From Limonium bicolor (Eukaryota > Streptophyta > Magnoliopsida > Caryophyllales > Plumbaginaceae): DNA of 64,000 bases. The translations under genes and the position numbers were made by a program. Under the pieces are notes generated by a model. That model was not told the DNA's origin. It saw only the letters and a list, made by a program, of their open reading frames with translations, and did no database searches. The DNA is taken from NCBI GenBank assembly GCA_023374045.1, contig CM041782.1, positions 190,606,925-190,670,924 on the forward strand. The letters are read 5' to 3'. Positions 47,858 to 61,284 of this stretch are shown one piece after another; positions within the stretch are counted from its first letter, which is position 1; each line of letters begins with the position of its first letter.

Positions 47858-49662
47858 TGAAATACCCCAAACCTTAATATGTTATCTAAATGTTAAACTA
47901 TGGTAAAATAAGGCTAAGATATGCCTTATAAATGCTAGTGTACAATTTAAACCATAGTAAAAACACAATAAAGCACTAAGACACAGTTTGAGCAAAAACA
48001 TGCTCTAAGCTTGGACTGAATTTGGTTAGGATCCAAAGAGCCTTCCAAGACTTTATAACATTAAATTATGACTTAATAAGGCACAAAGTCCTTAGGAAAC
48101 TTTGGTAGACAATTAAACCAAACAAAACACAAATAAATACCTTAAAGCCAATATGGGCGAAAATGTGCTCTAAGCTTGGGATAAGTTTGGTTAAGACCTA
48201 ATAAGCTTACCAAGACCTTATTTATATGTTAATGAACATATTAAATCAATTACTAAAGAAAACCAAGCTTGAAAACAAGCTAAAACACAAAATGTGCTTT
48301 AAGGAGCCTTAAAGCACATTTTTGAAAAGTTGTCTTGTAAATGAGTTTTGAGTGGCTAAATGTCCATCATTACTCTTTAATCAACATGTGTACTACTTAG
48401 TATCAAATTAGGAAGTCTAAATCAATGGGAAATCAAAAATTTCACAAATATGTGCCTTAGTTTGTGAATAGTACTCAAATAGTGCTAGTTTAAGTTATAA
48501 GTCAACATAAGTCAAATATTTGGTCAACAAAGACCATAAATATCTCTAATGTGTAAGGGGGGCACGGTTTTATGGGTGTGATTCATCACACTTGGCTAGC
48601 CAATTAAAAGAAAGAAAGAAAAGTAAGTAAAAGGTTACTTTTGCTTTTAACATAAATATCTTCAAAGTATACTCTCTCACCTCATTCTCTTCTTTCTCCT
48701 TGGTTCCCACCGTCACCTATCTTCATCCTCCCAAGCAAATTCGTTTTGCTACAGTCCACACTCATTCTTCATCTTCTTTCACTTGTAACTTATGATTCCA
48801 TGCTCCAAAATAAATTTCAAGAATACCTTTGTCTTAGTTAGGCCAAGCTCTTCATTTCCCTCTTTTCAAATCTTCAAGAACTCAATTTTGGTGCCATGGA
48901 GATTCACCATTGAAGGATTAAGTATAAACTTGTGGGAAAAACTTGAGGAGTTTGTGTAAAGGAAGTGATGAGGATGCAAAATGATGCTTAGGAGTGGTTA
49001 TCATATTAAGAAGAAACACCTTGGTTAGTCTAAGTTGTAGGTATGCATTACCACCTAGAAATCCAAAGGAAAAATGTTGTAAGTGTTAGGAATTTTTGTA
49101 AGAAATTGAGTAACAAGTTTGGTGATGATTAAGGAAGGTTTGGTGCATGTTTTAAGGTGTTTAAACATGTGGGAAACATGTGGAAAGGGTGTGGAATAAG
49201 TGGGAAAAGATTGGGGTGAATTTGGAGTTCAAAATGAGGAGAAAAACACTTTTTAAAATGGGGTCTGCTGTGGACCACCCCTAGGGACCGCCCCTTTGGG
49301 GAGGTCCAGCGCAGGAGAAGTAGTTTCTGTTGTGGACCGCCACTGGGACCTCCCCAGAGGGGCGGTCCAGACCAGAGATGAAGAAAAAAAATTGTTTAAG
49401 GCTCCTAATGATGTGGGATTGAATGGTGATAGTTTTAGATGATGTTTAGGCCTTGTTTGGTGACATATAAAGGCCTTAAAATGTGTAAACAGGTGTTAGG
49501 AGGTTTGGCGAGTAAATGAGTGAGTGTTTAAGGACCTTAGAAGTAAGCTTGTACATGCATTTGGAGGATGTTATGTGAAGGTTTAAGTGTGCTAAATGAT
49601 GTTAAAGCATACTAGGATATGTAAGGTGAAGTTTTGGAGTCAAATAAGCATTTTTAAACAAG

Positions 49663-49931
49663 GGTCTGGAGCAGACCGACCTTGGGGACCGGACTTGCAA
49701 GGTCGGTCGGGCTTGATTTTTATATACGGAATATGTCTCTGGAATAGACCGACTTTGTGGACCGGACTTGCAAGGTCGGTCGGGGTAGAATTTTTAAACG
49801 GTAAAAGTGTCTGGAATGGACCGACCTTGGGACCGGACTTGGCAAGGTCGGTCGAGGTGTAAATTTTCAAACCTGGATGTCACTGGAATGGACCGACCTT
49901 GGGTAAGGTCGGTCGGTAAGGTCGGTCGACC
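49663..49931. repeat. Hairpin array in LTR2 of B
   Basis: Counterpart of 35299-35555, with an additional GGTCGGTAAGGTCGGTC at its end. Confidence 0.75.
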
Positions 49932-50122
49932 TAAAACTTGTAAAAAAAAAAACAAACAAAGTGTGGCCTAGGTAGTTAACCCTAGGGGGGTATAATGAAG
50001 GTAATCAAGGGTAAGTTTAAGCATAAAACATGTCATATAATCATGAAAAATGCTTAGTAAACCGGAAGCTAAATAAGGTAATTAACCGACGTTATTAATC
50101 ATGTTTAGGAACTACGTTTGGC

Positions 50123-50186
50123 GGGACTCGAACGCAGCAGGGACCAAGGTATGGTTTTCTTGCAACCTATGTCCTACCGGATTACA
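50123..50186 (-). other. tRNA-like segment in LTR2 of B
   Basis: B-box-like sequence at 50133-50123 and A-box-like at 50186-50173, minus strand. Confidence 0.5.
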
Positions 50187-51706
50187 CCGGCTTGTATGCC
50201 AATGTGTTTTTCTGTATGTTTGCCACGTTGTAAGATAAAACATGTAATGCGTTTATAGTAATTCATTTATGTGGCGTGTTCAATTCCGATACCGTTTAAC
50301 CTCGAAAGTGTTATACCTTAGCTAACCAAATCTAGGATCACATAAGAGAACGGTATCCGGATTTAACGACCCAAACCATGGGAACGTTCTAACCATGGCT
50401 ATGCGTGAGTTAATTGTGTGATGTTTGTGTGTGAATGTATGGACCTCCCTTGTGTGTTTAATCCAGTTGTAACACTGTATGGTGTATGGATGTGATAGGT
50501 TCCATAGTGAAGCCCTTAACTATGTTTATATATATTATGGGGGGGGGGGGTGAGGAATCCGGTCGTTCCGGTCGCGCGTTGTTTGGGAGTGGGTATCCTT
50601 CTTAGCTTTACCCTCCTCTCTGTTATGGTTGTTTCCTCCATGGGTTACGATCTCCCATTAGCTTACTCCAAAGCTTAGCTATTCTGACTTATGATCGGTT
50701 TAGGGGGAACATGTGTTTGTGTGGTGTGTTCGGGGCACTATATTCGAACCATCTTAACTTAAGTTACTCGTCCGACTATAAGGACGGTAATGAGTGTTGT
50801 ATAACGAGTTTATCATGAGGGTGACATCATTCTCTAGGCTCACAAGTGAATTAACTATGTTTGGGTCGGTTCCTAAGAGAACCGTTCCCGTTATGTTATG
50901 TGTTATTGTTGTACTGCAATTCCCATTGCGATGTGATGTTATGTGCACGTTGAAACGTGAAAAATGTTGTTATGTGGTGTATGTGGATCATGGATATGAA
51001 TCCCAGTTTATAAAAGAGACGTTTATGGATAACCCGATTATTGGGTAAGTGTCGTCTATTAAGGAAGTAGCTCCACTACTAGAGGAGAACCCTCTAGGGT
51101 TAATGAACACAATGAGTGACTTATCAAGTATGGATGTGTTATCTGTTTGTTGAGCCCATTGTGGTGGAATGTTATGTGTTGTGTGTTGATAGTTTACATG
51201 CATGATTCAAATATAATCTATCGCATGCTAAGACGACAATTAGTTGTGCGTGGCCCGGTAGCATGCGGGCTGCTGGATTACCATACCAGCAAAGGTGCTG
51301 AGCCCCTGGGGGGCCACCCTTTCTTCTTTTTCCTATTTCAGGTACAAGGAGCTGGAAGCCGTTCGAGAGTAGGACGGGGTAGTCATTTGTACATGGGTAG
51401 TCATTTAAGTTGTATATGTACAGTAGGTGTAGTAATACCAAAATTGTTATCGGCATCAGTTTGTAAATACTCGGCACAATCGGGAGGCTTATGTAGGTTG
51501 GTTGCTGTTAATGGGAAGGTATAGTAATGTACAGTTGCTCGGGAATCTAGTCCATTAGACCGATACAATGTATATGAAATAGCCTTGTTAGCCACGTGGG
51601 TGGTTAACGACGTGTAACACCAACGAGTTAAGTAATGTGATGAAGTATATTTTCCGCTGCAGTTTGTTGTTAAGTGTGTTGTTGTTGGATGGGGTGTTAC
51701 AAAAAG

Positions 51707-51718
51707 TGGTATCAGAGC
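51707..51718 (+). promoter_or_regulatory. Primer-binding site 2 of B (tRNA-iMet)
   Basis: TGGTATCAGAGC, an exact iMet-type site 5 bases after LTR2. Confidence 0.9.
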
Positions 51719-52534
51719 GAAGTATTACTCTGATGACTGAATTACCGAGCTTAGGAAGTACCGAGTTAGGATTTTAGTACTTTGGGTTAAGGGTTGAGTG
51801 ATAGCGTGAGAGATACGCTAGTTAGGAGTAACCAGTGTGTACTGGATATCTATAGTGTCCAACCCGCCCTCCACAATCCCTGTTTTATAACTTGGGAAAG
51901 AACACCAGAGAGATGGAAGTCCTCTCATACTCGGGATACCCGATCTGGCTGTTATTAAATACCTCTAAAGGTACGAAGAACCTGTCATACGGTAGATCCC
52001 GAAAACTGGGAATCCTGGAGACGGTTTCCATCTGAACAATGTTAACCGCATTTAATAGCGAAGAATGAAGAATCTTGTGTATAGAAGAATAGAATTTCCG
52101 GCAACCTGGGTCGACATGCCGATCAGTCGAGAATAACCAGCTTGCAACGCACCGACCGTGCAATAGGCAAGAAGTGGATTAATGAAACCCGAGACGAGTG
52201 TCTATGGGACCATAGTTGTTAAATGATACACCAACGGTATACCAATCGACAAAGGAACTACAACGTAGTGCCCAAACAAGAGACAAGTCTCAGTGACCAC
52301 GATAAATGTGTGGAACGGGCTACGAAGAAGATACGGTACTAAGTAAAAAGGGGTCTCCAAGAATGGGAGACACCCCAGTTAATGATTATCATGTGAATAT
52401 AGTGAGAAGTCGCCCAGAGGGTTAATTGTCAAGACTGTAAGATCAAGTGAGGGCCAACAAGGCCACTGATGACAGTGCGGGTAAAAACAATACCACAACC
52501 GGTATGTGTTGAACCGATAGCCAGTTTGCATGGC

Positions 52535-52554
52535 GCACTTGCCATGGCAAGTGC
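52535..52554. repeat. Perfect 20-bp palindrome in internal 2 of B
   Basis: Same as 38161-38180. Confidence 0.85.
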
Positions 52555-55261
52555 TGCTGCTAACAGGGCTGTTCGGGAAAGTTTTAACAAATACGAAGTA
52601 CTTAGTAAAGTACCACGAAGTTAACTGTGATCATCATAACTGTGGAAGGGCTTAACAGCCTAACCTTTGTAATTGGAAGTACACCAGTCAGCAAGAAGCT
52701 AGATTTGGTTAAGGGAAGAAGGCATTGTAAAACCATGAGAATTTTTCTTTCAACTCAGATTTATTTCAAACTCTTTTCTTTCAAACCGAATTTTCTTTCA
52801 AACCAATATTTATTTCTAACCTTCTTTTAAACCAAACCGGTAAAATCAAGGGTAGCGACCCGAGGGAATGGATGGAGTTCATAGTGATACCACAGTGGAT
52901 AAACCTTCCCTTGATTAAGTTCGGGAAGCAGGGAATGCATATTGTCACAGGAAAATATAAGGGAGTTGACAACAGAATACTTCACCTAGGCGTGTGACGG
53001 ACACTACGAGTGTACCAACTGTAATGTGGGACGACCGCACTCCGATAGGAGCTTGTGGGCCTGACAGACCTACTTATGGGTTAGTTGGGTAAGTAGCAAT
53101 GTATCAGCATGGTACCCCATATATGTATACGAGTAGAGTCCGAAACACGGGAGGTAGTCGACTCCGTACTACGGTCAGCAGTGTAAGTCAATCAAGAGCA
53201 AAGGATTACCGAGAATGGTTGAAGTAAAGGAACTCAGTTAATTTAACGAGACTAAAGGAGTTAGTGAATTTGTTTCAAGGAAATGTTTAAGAGTCAGGGA
53301 ATACGAAGTGCACTAACTGTTATGTAAAGACATAGCATATGTCTTAAGGATCCCAGGGATAAACATGATAGCTGGAATGGTGACCCAGCCTGTGCATGGC
53401 AAGCAGATGCCTAATGTGGACACATTAATGTGCAATGAACGGGATGAAACTCCCAGAATGAGTACCTACACTACCAGGAAATGTTGATCTTCACAGAAGA
53501 GGATAATAAGCCAGTTAAGAACGCAAACGGCGTGGCTAACTGATATACCAATAAGTGCGAACCAGATGTAATGGCATAACTTAGCAACACCCAGGAGCAA
53601 TCCTTGAAGGGTGTTCACATCAACGATAGTTGAACGAAATAACGTGACAGAAACACAAGGGTTGAAACTAACACCCAGTTTAGACATAAGTTGTCAGGAC
53701 GGACTGACAATCCTAAGGGGCATCCCATGAAAGGAAACGGAATGCAACGACCTTGTCATGGAGCCCAATATAATATCCAAACCATGTAATGTTGTACAGA
53801 GAAGTAAATGTGTGTGAACGGCCTACAATGGCAGAGCTCGAGGCAATAAGGCTTATAAGCCACAAGCAAAATGTGTTATGTAAGTTTGATCGATTGCAGG
53901 ACTTTATGTTATACAAGTAAATAGAGCGGGGAACGAACCACTGCTTTAAGAGTGGGGATACCTCTCGATATTGTGAAACCGCGGGAGCGGTAGTTATGTG
54001 AACCGAGTTCAAGAAATATGTTAAGGATTGATCATGTTGATATTGCGAGAAAACAGTTAGTTTAGTAGCATGTGAAGCACCGGGCTGAATAACGGCTTGT
54101 AACTCGAGTGAGCTACGCTCAAGGAGCATTCAGTAGTCATCCAAATGAATGACGAACCATAATACGAATGATGTAAGTATATGTGTGGAAGCTAATGTGA
54201 CAGTGAATACCATGTAAGTTAGTGTTATACAAGGAGCACGGTGCGCAGTAAGCGACCGTTGTATAAGTATTGTTAAACGATAATATGGCAACTAAGCACA
54301 GTTACGAGTTAAACCCAATAGAGATACAACAGTAAGTGATACCAAACAAACCGGGCAGTAAGCCGGTAGCTAGTACTATAAGATAAGAGTCTCAGTGAAA
54401 CACAGTGTAAATTCCTATTGCAATCGCATAAGAGATTTACTGTCAAGAGTTTACGCCTCTGCACTCTGTATGACTGAGTGTTTTGGTATTGCATTTGAGC
54501 AGTAATGATCGAGTGGGATAGCTAGGACTTGGGAAATGTTAATGCTGGTGGAAGTAGAAAGAGACTTATAACGCTATAATGACCGATGCATAGGAAATGC
54601 AAGGTCGTGCCAATGAAATGATACTTGTACAAAATCAAATATGGAGGTGTGATTAGTAATAAGTGACTGTAGTAACACGGGATACCAAATATCAGTATGG
54701 AATATACCTCAAGTGTGGGAAATAACCGAGAGAGCACTACACATTAGGTGGTAGCTCAATCTCAACCGACAGTAAGTCGGAAGGAAACAAGTCAATCATT
54801 GTGAAATACGTAGCAGTTTACGCAGTAAGTTATTAGAGAAGTGGATGAAAAGTTTTGAAACTCGCCGAATTCGCTCACGGTAAGAGATACCACGCGTCGG
54901 TTGAGAAACCATTATTACCAAGATAAAGGTGATAATGGAGGTACAATACAGTAAGAATAACGAATGGGGCAAACTAAGCTCTACAGTTATAGAGTTGCGC
55001 AGCAGAAAATAGTGAGCCAGTGATTCAAGTGTTGAATGTGCATAGTGAACATGAGTAATGGCTAATTATTAATGCCTAGAAGCCTCAGGCCAGAACCGAA
55101 ACCAGTTAAGAGTTAAACAAACTCTAGTGAGAATTCTCGGTTTAGGGACTAAACCGCTAACATGGTTAAGATCCTCTAACCAGAACACATTGTATAACAG
55201 ACCGCGTGGAAGTTAAAACACTTCACGGCGGCAGAACATTTTAAACCGATGTTCAGTGATT

Positions 55262-55300
55262 GATTACGTGGGCGTAATCCCTTTTAAGGGGGGTAGAGCG
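55262..55300 (+). promoter_or_regulatory. Second stem-loop plus polypurine motif, internal 2 of B
   Basis: GATTACG-TGGG-CGTAATC, a perfect 7-bp stem, then CTTTTAAGGGGGGTAGAGCG. Confidence 0.65.
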
Positions 55301-56564
55301 AAAACCGCTTAGTGTGTTTTACCGTACAAGTGTACGTGAACTATGTTGTGCATAGCACAAAATAATTTGTTTGGATGATGGTGCGTTGTTAATAAACTAC
55401 GCATTCATTCATGGTTTAATTGTGGTAATTGCGCACAGAGATGCGAATACCATTGTGATAAGTGTGTTTATTTTGTTAACAGTTGTGTGTGAGAGTACAA
55501 GTGTAAGGGAGTAAAGAAACTCCCGGGGAACAAAACCCCGACAGTGTATAAATGTAAAACGTGTGTTTATTTTGATAAAATATATGTATATATGTAATAT
55601 AGTGATTCATGAAGGGTATGAACCGACATAGAACCTAGTGAGAATTAATTCCCTAGGTAACTTGATTAAAGTGAATGGAAATAACTGATAGACGAAGTTC
55701 TATCCCTTGGAGATGTATGATTATGATAGAATGATTAAAAGATAGAAAATTGGATATGATTGATTTGTGCTTGAAATTGAAGTGGGAGGTGAAACTTGAT
55801 TATCATGAGATCAAGGGAAGCCGAACACAAATTGGGGTGGAAGGATAGTTCAACACTGGTGCTGATCACATCAGGGTTGGATGATTCTTGAAGCTCCCTG
55901 TAAGTGGTCACAAATAACCACTCTAAGAAAGATGCAAAGAATAAATTGGACTTGGAGTTGTGTTGCATTTTCAAAAGGATTTTCAATTGGTATTTCCAAA
56001 ACAGTCGATTAATATTTTGAATAAAGGATTCTCTTATACTTAACCTAGTAAAGAATATTTTGTAGTACTTGCTCACGAGCCGAGGACGTATGAGCCTTTG
56101 TCTTCGGACCGGTGAGATGAGAAGTATATATGTTAAAAATTAAGTGATTGTTTTGATCTCCCAAAGGAACGGGGACCAGAAGGTGTCCATCGTGACTGGG
56201 ATATAAAAAGGTATTTTTGGTTGATATACATGCTAAGACATGTTGTGTGGTATGTGTAATAAATATATTTTGACCTTGAGTCCTAATGTGGTTGAGTTAC
56301 GAAAATTGTTATGTTACCTAGACCTATGAGTCTAAATGTTGTTATGTTACCCAGACCTAAGAGTCTGAGGGTTGTTATGTAAGTGTAAATGTTGTTAAGA
56401 TACCCGGACCGTTGAGTCCGAGGTTATCATGTAAGCATGTTATGTTATGTTGTATGGATGTGGATATGTTGCCCGGACCGTTAAGTCCGAGGTTGTGATG
56501 TAAAGTATGTTAGTTATGGAAGTTTTATTTTGCAAGTAATTCCCGTATTCTAGTCTAATGATGC

Positions 56565-56569
56565 ATGGG
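56565..56569. other. Empty insertion site of solo LTR E (atggg)
   Basis: In internal 2 the sequence GATGCATGGGAAATGTGAAC is uninterrupted, showing the pre-insertion state of the E target in internal 1. Confidence 0.9.
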
Positions 56570-56575
56570 AAATGT

Positions 56576-56612
56576 GAACTTCGAGGACGAAGTTCTTTTA
56601 AGGGGGGTAGAT
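56576..56612 (+). promoter_or_regulatory. Stem-loop and polypurine tract before LTR3 of B
   Basis: Perfect GAACTTCG-AGGA-CGAAGTTC stem-loop, then TTTTAAGGGGGGTAGAT, then the LTR start at 56613. Confidence 0.85.
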
Positions 56613-59252
56613 TGAAATACCCCAAACCTTGATATGTTTAAATGTTAAACTATGATAAAAGGCTAAAATGCCTTAGAAACTAGTGAACAATTTAAACCAT
56701 AGTAAAACACAATAAGCACTAAGACACAGTTGAGCAAAAACATGCTCTAAGCTTGGAGTGAACTTGGTTAGGACCCAAAGAGCCTACCAAGACTTTATAA
56801 CATTCAATTATGACTTAATAAGGCTAAAAGTCCTTAGGAAACTTTGGTAGACAATTAAACCAAACAAAACACAAATAAATACCTTAAAGCCAATATGGGC
56901 GAAAATGTGCTCTAAGCTTGGGATAAGTTTGGTTAAGACCTAATAAGCTTACCAAGACCTTATTTATATGTTAATGAACATATTAAATCAATTACTAAAG
57001 AAAACCAAGCTTGAAAACAAGCTAAAACACAAAATGTGCTTTAAGGAGCCTTAAAGCACATTTTGAAAAATTGTCTTGTAAATGAGTTTTGAGTGGCTAA
57101 ATGTCCATCATTACTCTTTAATCAACATGTGTACTACTTAGTATCACATTAGGAAGTCTAATCAATGGGAAATCAAAAATTTCACAAATATGTGCCTTAG
57201 TTTGTGAATAGTGCTCAAATAGTGCTAGTTTAAGTTATAAGTCAACATAAGTCAAATATTTGGTCAACAAAGACCATAAATCTCTAATGTAAGGGGACGG
57301 TTTTATGGTGTGAGTCATCACACTTGGCTAGCCAATTAAAAGAAAGAAAGAAAAGTAAGTAAAAGGTTACTTTTGCTTTTAACTAAATATCTCAAAATAC
57401 TCTCTCACCTCATTCTTTTTTCTCTTGATTCCCACCGTCACCTATCTTCATCCTCCCACTTCGTTTTGCTACAGCACCTCATTCTCATCTTCTTTCACTT
57501 GTAACTTATGATCCATGCTCCAAAATCAATTTCAAGACTACCTTTGTCTTAGTTAGAAGCTCTTCATTTCCCTCTTTTCAAATCTTCAAGAACTCAATTT
57601 TGGTGCCATGGAGATTCACCATTGAAGGAGCTTGAGCTCATATTTCATGCCTTGTCATTCTCCTTTGTTCAAGGTAAGGAAAATCAAAGAAAATCCAAGT
57701 TCCCATCATTTCTTTATAGCCGAAAATTCACCTTACAATGGTGCCTTGCTTGCTCTTAGCTTAATTCAATCTTCAAGGGCTAGGAGGAGTCCTATCTTGC
57801 CACTTAACCAAGCTCTCTTTCAAATTCCAAAGGTAATCATCAAATTTTAGTGTTTTAAGACACTTATGTAAACCTAGGGTTTAATTATGTTTGAGTATTA
57901 AACTTAATACTCATTACCCTTATATGTATTGGTTAGAAGGTTGACAAGTGATAAAAGCTCCTTGCCGATTTTCAATCAAGGAAAAACAAGAGAAAACAAG
58001 TGAGAAAGCTTGGAAAACAAAGAGGTAAATGACCTCTCTTAATGTGGTTTTGTGTACTAGGAAATTGAGCTATATTTGCTTAATTAATAACCTAAAGAGC
58101 CAATGGGAAATGAGATAGAAAACTATCCACAAGGTGGACTAAAAGGACATGGGAGCATTGTTGTGTGTGTTCACAGGTTGAAGGCATTTAAATGTGGAAA
58201 TTCAGTGTTTAAGGTTTATGCAGTTTAAGGGCCTAAGTGCCAAGCAATTTAAGTTTGTGCACTATATTGTGATGTAGTGTTGTCTAAAGGTTTAAGTGTG
58301 TGTAAAGAACATCTCTTGTGAAGATGGATATCTTGGGTGGTTAAAGGATGAAAAACAATATGTTTGTGTGTAAGGAATGTGTATTAAGAGATTTAGTGTT
58401 CTTGGTTGTATAATGGTGGAAAAACTATGTGTTTTGGTGTAAGGAGATACAAGAGAAGCTATGGTGAAAATTTAGTTGATAAACAAAGGAAGTATAATAC
58501 CTTGTGAAGGATTAAGTATGAACTTGTGGGAAAGACTTGAGGAGTTTGTGTAAAGGAAGTGATGAGGATGCAAAATGATGCTTAGGAGTGGTTATCATAT
58601 TAAGAAGAAACACCTTGGTTAGTCTAAGTTGTAGGTATGCATTACCACCTAGAAATCCAAAGGAAAAATGTTGTAAGTGTTAGGAATTTTTGTAAGAAAT
58701 TGAGTAACAAGTTTGGTGATGATTAAGGAAGGTTTGGTGCATGTTTTAAGGTGTTTAAACATGTGGGAAACATGTGGAAAGAGTGTGGAATAAGTGGGAA
58801 AAGATTGGGGTGAATTTGGAGTTCAAAATGAGGAGAAAAACACTTTTTAAAATGGGGTCTGCTGTGGACCGCCCCTAGGGACCGCCCCTGTGGGGAGGTC
58901 CAGCGCAGGAGAAGTAGTTTCTGTTGTGGACCGCCCCTGGGACCTCCCCAGAGGGGCGGTCCAGACCAGAGAAGAAAAAAATGTGTTTAAGGCTTCTAAT
59001 GATGGGGGATTGGATGGTGATGGTTTTAGATGATGTTTAGGCCTTGTTTGGTGACATGTAAAGGCCTTAAAATGTGTAAACAAGTGTTAGGAGGTTTGGC
59101 GAGTAAATGAGTGAGTGTTTAAGGACTTTAGAAGTAAGCTTGTACATGCATTTGGAGGATGTTATGTGAAGGTTTAAGTGTGCTAAATGATGTTAAAGCA
59201 TACTAGGATATGTAAGGTGAAGTTTGGAGTCAAATAAGCATTTTTAAACAAG

Positions 59253-59521
59253 GGTCTGGAGCAGACCGACCTTGGGGACCGGACTTGCAAGGTCGGTCGG
59301 GCTTGAATTTTGTATACGGAATATGTCTCTGGAATAGACCGACCTTGTGGACCGGACTTGCAAGGTCGGTCGGGGTAGAATTTTTAAACGGTAAAAGTGT
59401 CTGGAATGGACCGACCTTGGGACCGGACTTGGCAAGGTCAGTCGAGGTGTAAATTTTCAAACCTGGATGTCACTGGAATGGACCGACCTTGGGTAAGGTC
59501 GGTCGGTAAGGTCGGTCGACC
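59253..59521. repeat. Hairpin array in LTR3 of B
   Basis: Counterpart of 35299-35555, closest to the LTR2 version. Confidence 0.75.
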
Positions 59522-59708
59522 TAAAACTTGTAAAAAAACAAACAAAGTGTGGCCTAGGTAGTTAACCCTAGGGGGGTATAATGAAGGTAATCAAGGGTAA
59601 GTTTAAGCATAAAACATGTCATATAATCATGAAAAATGCTTAGTAAACCGGAAGCTAAATAAGGTAATTAACCGACGTTATTAATCATGTTTAGGAACTA
59701 CGTTTGGC

Positions 59709-59772
59709 GGGACTCGAACGCAGCAGGGACCAAGGTATGGTTTTCTTGCAACCTGTGTCCTACCGGATTACA
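59709..59772 (-). other. tRNA-like segment in LTR3 of B
   Basis: B-box-like sequence at 59719-59709 and A-box-like at 59772-59759, minus strand. Confidence 0.5.
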
Positions 59773-61279
59773 CCGGCTTGTATGCCAATGTGTTTTTCTG
59801 TATGTTTGCCACGTTGTAAGATAAAACATGTAATGAGTTTATAGTAATTCATTTATGTGGCGTGTTCAATTCCGATACCGTTTAACCTCGAAAGTGTTAT
59901 ACCTTAGCTAACCAAATCTAGGATCACATAAGAGAACGGTATCCGGATTTAACGACCCAAACCATGGGAACGTTCTAACCACGGCTATGCGTGAGTTAAT
60001 TGTGTGATGTTTGTGTGTGAATGTATGGACCTCCCTTGTGTGTTTAATCCAGTTGTAATACTGTATGGTGTATGGATGTGATAGGTTCCACAGTGGAGCC
60101 CTTAACTATGTTTATATATATATTATGGGGGGGTGAGGAATCCGGTCGTTCCGGTCGCGCGTTGTTTGGGAGTGGGTATCCTTCTTAGCTTTACCCTCCT
60201 CTCTGTTATGGTTGTTTCCTCCACGGGTTACGATCTCCCATTAGCTTACTCCAAAGCTTAGCTATTCTGACTTATGATCGGTTTAGGGGGAACATGTGTT
60301 TGTGTGGTGTGTTCGGGGCACTATATCCGAACCATCTTAACTTAAGTTACTCGTCCGACTATTAGGACGGTAATGAGTGTTGTATAACGAGTTTATCATG
60401 AGGGTGACATCATTCTCTAGGCTCACAAGTGAATTAACTATGTTTGGGTCGGTTCCTAAGAGAACCGTTCCCGTTATGTTATGTGTTATTGTTGTACTGC
60501 AATTCCCATTGCGATGTTATGTTATGTGCACGTTGAAACGTGAAAAGTGTTGTTATGTGGTGTATGTGGATCATGGATATGAATCCCAGTTTATAAAAGA
60601 GACGTTTATGGATAACCCGATTATTGGGTAAGTGTCGTCTATTAAGGAAGTAGCTCCACTAGAGGAGAACCCTCTAGGGTTAATGAACACAATGAGTGAC
60701 TTATCAAGTAGGATGTGTTATCTGTTTGTTGAGCCCATTGTGGTGGAATGTTATGTGTTGTGTGTTTATAGTTTACATGCATGATTCAAATATAATCAAC
60801 CGCATGCTAAGACGACAATTAGTTGTGCGTGGCCCGGTAGCATGCGGGCTGCGGGATTACCATACCAGCAAAGGTGCTGAGCCCCTGGGGGGCCACCCTT
60901 TCTTCTTTTCCTATTTCAGGTACAAGGAGCTGGAAGCCGTTCGAGAGTAGGACGGGGTAGTCATTTGTACATGGGTAGTCATTTAAGTTGTATATGTATA
61001 GTAGGTGTAGTAAGACCAAAATTGTTATCGGCATCTGTTTGTAAATACTCGGTACAGTCGGGAGGCTTATGTAGGTTGGTTGCTGTTAATGGGAAGGTAT
61101 AGTAATGTACAGTTGCTCGGGAATCTAGTCCATCAGACCGATACAATGGATATGTAATAGCCTTGTTAGCCACGTGGGTGGTTAACGGCGTGTAACACCA
61201 ACGAGTTAAGTAATGTGATGAAGTATATTTTCCGCTGCAGTTTGTTGTTAAGTGTGTTGTTGTTGGATGGGGTGTTACA

Positions 61280-61284
61280 CTTGG
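61280..61284. repeat. Right target-site duplication of element B (cttgg)
   Basis: Matches 32591-32595. Confidence 0.85.

Larger units (their letters stand above)
47858..51701 (+). repeat. LTR2 of element B (3844 bp, deleted)
   Basis: This LTR serves as 3' LTR of the first unit and 5' LTR of the second: a polypurine tract precedes it and a primer site follows it. Relative to LTR1 it lacks about 898 bp; the ends of the missing piece are 7-bp direct repeats TGAAGGA (33649-33655 and 34547-34553 in LTR1), fused at 48911-48917. The G run here is 12 long (50539-50550). Confidence 0.9.
51702..56612 (+). mobile_element. Internal region 2 of B (4.9 kb, non-coding)
   Basis: Collinear with internal 1 without solo LTR E. 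The first 3.1 kb is almost identical. From about 54840 onward many single to few-base deletions appear relative to internal 1. No recognisable protein: frames such as 53713-54129 (minus) are broken in the other copy. Confidence 0.85.
32596..61279 (+). mobile_element. Element B: tandem LARD-like retrotransposon with three LTRs, 28.7 kb
   Basis: Order: LTR1 (32596-37327), primer site, internal 1 (with solo LTR E inside), polypurine tract, LTR2 (47858-51701), primer site, internal 2, polypurine tract, LTR3 (56613-61279). A single cttgg duplication flanks the whole, so it behaves as one insertion that was tandemly duplicated, most simply by unequal crossing-over between LTRs. The internal regions of about 4.9 kb encode no recognisable protein. 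Large LTRs with a conserved non-coding interior fit the LARD class. The LTR start TGAAATACCCC, the iMet primer site and the stem-loop plus polypurine motif suggest descent from Tekay/Del chromoviruses (from memory). Confidence 0.85.
56613..61279 (+). repeat. LTR3 of element B (4667 bp)
   Basis: 3' LTR of the array: a polypurine tract precedes it and it is followed by the TSD (61280-61284) instead of a primer site. It keeps the 898-bp segment missing from LTR2. Its first 1.3 kb has many small deletions against LTR1 and LTR2. The G run is 7 long (60127-60133). Confidence 0.9.
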
